Assembly (NCBI GenBank): GCA_017395215.1
Contig: JAFPVW010000032.1
Location: 1-45,086 of the forward strand
DNA: 45,086 nt
Direction of reading: 5' to 3'
Source: Prevotella sp.
GTDB taxonomy: Bacteria; Bacteroidota; Bacteroidia; Bacteroidales; Bacteroidaceae
In this document: piece by piece, positions 40,732 to 45,086 of the stretch
Numbering within the stretch: position 1 is the stretch's first letter
Layout: every line of letters begins with the position of its first letter
Program-made: the position numbers and the translations under genes
The notes under the pieces: generated by a model
Databases searched by the model: none
What the model saw: only the letters and a program-made list of their open reading frames with translations
Told to the model about the DNA's origin: nothing

Positions 40732-43141
40732 ATATCCGATACTGCTGCTGATACTGTTGCTCACGTCGTGCATCTCGACACGCAACATCCCCGACGATGA
40801 CCAGCTCTTCGTCGGGCTGACCAAGATCAGCTACGACACGGACACCCTCAACTCCTCATCTTCTCAACTCCTCAACTCCTATACCTCTCACCTGACTGAC
40901 ACCAAGGCCGAGGTGGAGGCCGCCCTTGCCACCGCCCCCAACGGTGCGCTCTTCGGCAGCAGCTACTACCGCGTGCCATTCTCCTGGCGGCTGTGGGTAC
41001 ACAACAGGTTTGGCGGCAAGGAGTCTGCCTTTGCCAAGTGGGTCGACAAGTCGTTCGGGCGGCCTCCCGTGCTGATGAGTACCGTCAATCCCGCCCTGCG
41101 TGCCTCGGTGGCACAGTCGGTGCTGAAGAACAATGGCTTCTTCCGTGCCTCTGTCACCTATGAGCCGGTGCCGCGTAAGAATCCCAAGAAGAGCAAGATA
41201 GCCTACCACGTACGCCTCGACTCGCTTTTCACCTACGACAGTATAGCCTACGTCGGCTTCCCCGACGTACCCCAACACCTCATCGACAGCACCGCCGCCG
41301 AAGCGCTTATCAAGCCTGGCGCCCCCTTCAGCGTCAGTTCCTTGGAAGGCGAGCGCAGCCGTATCAGCAACCTGCTGCGAAACAACGGCTATTACTATTA
41401 CAACCCCGGCTATGTGAACTACCTTGCTGACACCATCGATGTCGAGAATCGTGCACAGCTGCGCCTGCAGCTGACCGACGGCCTGCCCGACGAGGCCATG
41501 CGCCAGTGGTATATCGGCAACACCGAAATCCAGCTCAGGCGCACTATGCGTGAGCAGCTGACCGACAGCATACACCGCCGCCACCTGCACATCTTCTTCA
41601 ACGGTAAGAATCCGCCCATACGGCCCCGCGTGCTGCTGAAGGACATGCGCCTGCGCCCTCGCCAGCTCTACAGCTATGAGAGCTATCAGGAGACTGTGGC
41701 CAAGATCAATGCCACCGGCGTCTTCTCTTCTGTCAACCTGCAGCTGACGCCGCGCGATGCCGACACCCTCGACCTGCGGATGACCTGCACCTTCGACAAG
41801 CCCTACGACTTCTACTTCGAGTCAACCCTCAACGGCCGCACCATTGGCCGCTACGGCCCTGAGGCCAAGGTGGGCTTTACCCGCCGCAACGTCTTCCACG
41901 GTGCCGAGAAGCTCGACCTCAACCTGCACGGCTCCTACGAATGGCAGCTGAGCGGCGACGAGAACATGAACAACTACCAGTACGGCTTCGACGCCTCCAT
42001 TGAGTTCCCCCGCATTATTGCGCCCTTCTACGACAGCGACCGCGTGCGCCGGGGGGCTGACGGGCGTCCCCGCCGCCGGCGCCGTTTCCTCTCAGCACCC
42101 ACCACGCTGGCCAAGGTGTCGACCGACATTATACGCCGTCCCGGCTACTACAAGATGCACATTGCCGCCGGCGAGTGGACCTACCGTTGGCAGTCGTCGC
42201 CGCAGAGCTCGCACGAGTTCTCGCCGCTGACGCTGAAGTATCAGTACATGAACAGCTCTACAGCTACGTTCGACAGCATTCTCGCCGTCAATCCTTACCT
42301 GCTGGCCACCATGGACGACTATTTCATTCCCAAGATGCGCTATACCTATCTCTATAGCAGCCCGTCAACGCTGCGCAACCCCATACGCTGGGAGCTCACC
42401 GTCGAGGAGTCGGGCAACGGCATGGCGCTCTACGACGTGCTCATCCAAGGCCACGACTGGAACCAGAAGTCCAAGACTTTCTTCAAGAATCCCTATGCGC
42501 AGTTCGTGCGTGTTGAGACCGACTTTGTGAAGACGTGGACACTCTCGGCCCACAGCTCGCTCGTAGGCCACGTCAACGCCGGCGTCATACGCAGCTTCGG
42601 CAATACCGACCTTGGCGGCGCGCCCTTCAGCGAGCGCTTCTACGCCGGCGGTGCCAACAGCATACGCGCCTTCACCGTGCGCTCCGTAGGACCGGGAGCC
42701 TACACCGGCATCCCGGGCCAGAAGCAGTTCTCCTATGTCATGCAGAACGGCGACCTGAAACTGGTCGGCAATCTTGAGTACCGCACGCGCCTGTTTGGCA
42801 ATCTCGGCGGTGCGCTGTTCTTCGACATGGGTAACGTGTGGAACTGGCAGGACTTGCACTTCGACAAGTCAGACTTCGACTCTCCTGACGGCGACGAGGC
42901 GGCTATCTTCTTCAACAAGTTGCTGAGCGACACCGACTTCCAGCTGTCACGATTCGCCGAGCAGCTGGCTCTCGGCACGGGTGCCGGACTGCGCTACAAC
43001 CTCGGCTTCCTCGTCATTCGCATTGACTGGGGGCTCGCACTCCACGTGCCCTACACAACCAGCCGAAGCCGGTATTTCTTCAATTGGGACCACTTCCGCG
43101 ACGCCCACGCCCTGCACTTCGCTATAGGCTATCCGTTCTAA
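40718..43141 (+). CDS. Omp85-family outer-membrane lipoprotein, TamL/TamA-like
   Basis: An 807-residue outer-membrane protein. The N-terminus MKPNKYPILLLILLLTSC is a lipoprotein signal with the lipobox ending at Cys18, typical of the Bacteroidetes TamA variant called TamL. POTRA-like segments lie between about 60 and 380 (LIKPGAPFSVSSLEGERSRISNLLRNNGYYYYNPGYV). A beta-barrel follows (about 385-807), with the lid-lock segment GGANSIRAFTVRSVGPG and a C-terminal HFAIGYPF. It should work with the TamB protein encoded just upstream. I chose ATG 40718 for the lipobox; an in-frame GTG at 40688 would bury it. A CTCAACTC repeat codes residues 44-54. Confidence 0.9.
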   Translation: MKPNKYPILLLILLLTSCISTRNIPDDDQLFVGLTKISYDTDTLNSSSSQLLNSYTSHLTDTKAEVEAALATAPNGALFGSSYYRVPFSWRLWVHNRFGGKESAFAKWVDKSFGRPPVLMSTVNPALRASVAQSVLKNNGFFRASVTYEPVPRKNPKKSKIAYHVRLDSLFTYDSIAYVGFPDVPQHLIDSTAAEALIKPGAPFSVSSLEGERSRISNLLRNNGYYYYNPGYVNYLADTIDVENRAQLRLQLTDGLPDEAMRQWYIGNTEIQLRRTMREQLTDSIHRRHLHIFFNGKNPPIRPRVLLKDMRLRPRQLYSYESYQETVAKINATGVFSSVNLQLTPRDADTLDLRMTCTFDKPYDFYFESTLNGRTIGRYGPEAKVGFTRRNVFHGAEKLDLNLHGSYEWQLSGDENMNNYQYGFDASIEFPRIIAPFYDSDRVRRGADGRPRRRRRFLSAPTTLAKVSTDIIRRPGYYKMHIAAGEWTYRWQSSPQSSHEFSPLTLKYQYMNSSTATFDSILAVNPYLLATMDDYFIPKMRYTYLYSSPSTLRNPIRWELTVEESGNGMALYDVLIQGHDWNQKSKTFFKNPYAQFVRVETDFVKTWTLSAHSSLVGHVNAGVIRSFGNTDLGGAPFSERFYAGGANSIRAFTVRSVGPGAYTGIPGQKQFSYVMQNGDLKLVGNLEYRTRLFGNLGGALFFDMGNVWNWQDLHFDKSDFDSPDGDEAAIFFNKLLSDTDFQLSRFAEQLALGTGAGLRYNLGFLVIRIDWGLALHVPYTTSRSRYFFNWDHFRDAHALHFAIGYPF
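40847..40880. repeat. CTCAACTC word repeat inside the tamL-like gene
   Basis: CTCAACTCCTCATCTTCTCA followed by ACTCCTCAACTCCT. Read in frame as LNSSSSQLLNS between the lipid anchor and the first POTRA domain. Confidence 0.7.
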
Positions 43142-43151
43142 CGATACAGGC

Positions 43152-44030
43152 TCAGAGTCCTAACGGATTGACTATCGAGTAAGCCTCCTTCACGCGCTGC
43201 TCAATGCCCTCGGCCGAGTACTCGCCGCTGACGTCGGCCAGCGAGTTCGGGTCGAGCTCCAGCACTTTCTGCAGGTCCTGCTCGGCACCGGCCTTGTCGC
43301 CGCCGTCGAAGCGCAGCTGGCCGCGCTCACGGAACGCCTCAATCGAGAAGGGGTTCAGCTCGATGACCTGACCGTAGGTCTCGATGGCCTCTGCGGCATT
43401 GCCCTTGGCAGTCTCAATGCGGGCCTTCAGCAGCAGCACGTCCTCGTGTTCGCCGGCGTGCTCGGTGAGCCATGCCACGTCGCTGTCGGCACCGGCCGTG
43501 TCGCCCATGCCGAGCAGCATCTGGCCGCGCAGCAGGTAGGCGTCGGCGTAATTCTCGTCCAGGGCAATGGCCTTGGTCAGCATGGCGATGGCGCCTACCG
43601 GGTTGCCCTGGCCCTGCTGTGCCTGGGCGTTCAGGTAGCAGGCGTAGGCGTCGGCCGGGTCAATCTGCATGGCCTGCTCGCAGGCGGCAGCCATTGTGGC
43701 GTAGTCCTCCTGCATGTATGCCACCTGGGCCATGCGCTTCTGTATCGGTGCATTGCCGGGCTCAGCCCCTGCCAGCACCTGCAGTTCGGTCAGCGCCTCG
43801 TCGAGCCTGCCCAGCCGCAGCAGCGTCTGCGACAGGTAGTCGTGAATTTCCAGGTCGTTCTTCAGCTTGAGTGCCTCCTGAAAACAGCGCACGGCATAGT
43901 CAGCCTGCCCTATCTTCATGGCTTTCACGCCGTCATACTTCAGCAGGTCGAAGTTCTTCTCTTCCTGCGCCTTCTTCTCTTCTTCGGGCGACAGTTCAGC
44001 GCCGCCAAACAATACGTTCCAGAATCCCAT
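43152..44030 (-). CDS. TPR-repeat protein
   Basis: A 292-residue protein without signal peptide. Five or six tetratricopeptide repeats run from about 35 to 275 (for example AVRCFQEALKLKNDLEIHDYL, AYACYLNAQAQQGQGNPVGAI, AEAIETYGQVIELNPFSIEAF, AGAEQDLQKVLELDPNSLADV). TPRs bind partner proteins. It follows the FetB-like permease gene by 3 nt and is probably cotranscribed with it. It converges with the tamL-like gene with 10 nt between the stops. Partner unknown. Confidence 0.85.
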   Translation of the reverse strand: MGFWNVLFGGAELSPEEEKKAQEEKNFDLLKYDGVKAMKIGQADYAVRCFQEALKLKNDLEIHDYLSQTLLRLGRLDEALTELQVLAGAEPGNAPIQKRMAQVAYMQEDYATMAAACEQAMQIDPADAYACYLNAQAQQGQGNPVGAIAMLTKAIALDENYADAYLLRGQMLLGMGDTAGADSDVAWLTEHAGEHEDVLLLKARIETAKGNAAEAIETYGQVIELNPFSIEAFRERGQLRFDGGDKAGAEQDLQKVLELDPNSLADVSGEYSAEGIEQRVKEAYSIVNPLGL

Positions 44031-44033
44031 ATC

Positions 44034-44813
44034 TTATTGTTGTTTTGATTCAATGTTCAGCCTCCCCTGCCGGTTAAACGACTTACGGTCAGCGAGCCAC
44101 AGCGTCGCCAGCAGCGAGAGCACGGAGGCCGCCACCGCCGCTATCATCATGGCCACGAACGCCAGCACAGCCTCGACGGGCTTCATGCCGCCTATCAGCA
44201 GTCCCGAAAGCAGCATGGGCATAACGAAGAGCCCCATGATGGAGAAATTGCCGACGGCGGGCATCAGCATGCTCCGCAGCGCACGTGTGATGTAGGGCGC
44301 CAGGGCCTGCAGTCGGGTGGCACCGTTGCCCAGCAGCGTGTAGTAAGGCTGACTGTCCTGCCGCAGACTGTCGAAATAGGTGCGCACGCCGTGAATATTG
44401 GTGGTCAGCACATGCGCCATCAGCCCCCCCGTCACCGGCACCAGCCAGCGGGCACTCATCGGCGCCTCGGGGCGCAGCACGCCGTAGAGCACGTAGGCAC
44501 TGACGGCCAGCACGCTGACAAACATGGCCACACAGGCGGGCAGCATCAGCACGCGGCTGGGCATGCGGGTGCGGCTGACCAGCAGGAATGCGGCTGCCAC
44601 CACGAGCACGGCCAGCCATGCGAGGCATAGCCACACGCTGTCGTAACGGTAGAGCAGCCACAGACAGCCGCCGACGGCAGCCATCTGAACGACCATGCGC
44701 ACGACGGCCGTGGCCGCCTTCCCCAGCAGCTGACGGTCGTAGACGTAGATCAGATAGCCGGGAACGGCCAACAGCAGCAGTCCCAGCACGAGGTTAAGAT
44801 ACGACAGTGTCAT
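44034..44813 (-). CDS. fetB: FetB/YbbM-family ABC transporter permease
   Basis: A 259-residue inner-membrane protein with about seven hydrophobic segments, of the UPF0014 family. The conserved segment near 160-215 (LGNGATRLQALAPYITRALR, then LMPAVGNFSIMGLFVMPMLLSGLLIGGMKPVEA) corresponds to the family signature with RxxLxPxxN. E. coli FetB works with FetA and is linked to iron export. The gene overlaps the end of the ATP-binding subunit gene by 20 nt. The usual LPGMM motif reads MPMLL here, so the substrate may differ. Confidence 0.85.
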   Translation of the reverse strand: MTLSYLNLVLGLLLLAVPGYLIYVYDRQLLGKAATAVVRMVVQMAAVGGCLWLLYRYDSVWLCLAWLAVLVVAAAFLLVSRTRMPSRVLMLPACVAMFVSVLAVSAYVLYGVLRPEAPMSARWLVPVTGGLMAHVLTTNIHGVRTYFDSLRQDSQPYYTLLGNGATRLQALAPYITRALRSMLMPAVGNFSIMGLFVMPMLLSGLLIGGMKPVEAVLAFVAMMIAAVAASVLSLLATLWLADRKSFNRQGRLNIESKQQ

Positions 44814-45086
44814 GTTTTCCGAGTGTTATGATTTTGTCTGATTGGTGCAAGAAGTCCTCGCGGTTGGTGGCAGCGACGACCGCACGCCCCGCAGCGGCCA
44901 GCTTCCGCAGCGTGTCCCACGTCGTGTCGTCAGGATCGTCGGCAATGATGACGGCTTTCGATGCGATGGGCGCCAGGTTCAGCGGCTCCTCGATGGGCGT
45001 CAGCTGGTAGCGGCCACTGTTGTAGGGCGACCACACCGTCTCCAGGCCAGCCTCTCCCCCGGCCCCTCCCCCGTAGGGAGGGGTGA
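44794..45086 (-). CDS. ABC transporter ATP-binding protein, FetA-like (5' end outside window)
   Basis: Only the last about 97 codons are visible, in the frame that overlaps the permease gene start. Recognisable is the end of an ABC ATPase: a Walker B-like strand AVIIADDPDD, a helix LRKLAAAGRAVVAATN and the final DKIITLGKHD. The expected catalytic Glu after Walker B is Asp, and the H-loop His (normally TH) is replaced (ATNRED), so this half is divergent. Upstream the frame runs through a GC-rich repeat (PPYGGGAGGEAG) to the window edge. An internal GTG at 45036 is not the true start. Partner of the FetB-like permease. Confidence 0.72.
   Translation of the reverse strand, partial: TPPYGGGAGGEAGLETVWSPYNSGRYQLTPIEEPLNLAPIASKAVIIADDPDDTTWDTLRKLAAAGRAVVAATNREDFLHQSDKIITLGKHDTVVS
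45045..45086. repeat. GC-rich palindromic element in the FetA-like gene, edge copy
   Basis: CCTCTCCCCCGGCCCCTCCC then CCGTAGGGAGGGG. Read in frame on the minus strand as TPPYGGGAGGEAG. Confidence 0.75.

Overview
The window looks like chromosomal DNA of a GC-rich member of the Bacteroidales, most likely Prevotellaceae. The grounds are repeated Bacteroidetes-type promoters (TTTG, 19-20 nt, TAnnTTTG), start codons without clear Shine-Dalgarno sites, BACON-domain and T9SS-tailed secreted proteins, a lipoprotein Omp85 (TamL-like) next to TamB, and a prephenate dehydratase/aminotransferase operon of the Bacteroidales type. I see no tRNA, rRNA, insertion sequence, prophage or CRISPR array.

Left part (1-11115). 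An aromatic amino acid operon on the minus strand (pheA, then an aminotransferase cut by the window edge) is preceded by a promoter, a 25-codon leader peptide packed with Tyr and Phe codons, and a terminator hairpin with an alternative antiterminator pairing: a textbook-like attenuator. Next comes an L-fucose module: fucose permease, aldo-keto reductase, COG3618 lactonase-type amidohydrolase and zinc alcohol dehydrogenase on the minus strand, with a secreted GH29 alpha-L-fucosidase on the plus strand. A ParE/RelE-like toxin-antitoxin pair lies between them. A type II pantothenate kinase and an MFS transporter converge after that.

Middle (11195-19274). A plus-strand operon with a perfect promoter encodes a membrane-anchored vWA protein, a 917-residue tubulin/FtsZ-like GTPase with a coiled-coil extension, and a 1160-residue protein with a papain-like cysteine peptidase domain, coiled coils and two membrane segments. 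This is the best candidate for an undescribed system. A DKNYY-repeat protein and an RluA-type pseudouridine synthase follow.

Right part (21040-45086). A minus-strand run of five large exported proteins (five-fold repeat protein, two-fold repeat protein, kelch-like protein and two BACON-type paralogues) looks like a cell-surface locus. Opposite to it runs an operon for a membrane-embedded AraC regulator, TamB and a TamL-like Omp85 lipoprotein. The window ends with a minus-strand group of a FetA/FetB-like ABC transporter and a TPR protein.

A second theme is short repeats that enter genes. A GC-rich palindromic element occurs at six loci and is read in frame inside five proteins. Other simple repeats supply the C-terminal codons of two genes, the core of a signal peptide and part of an Omp85 protein.
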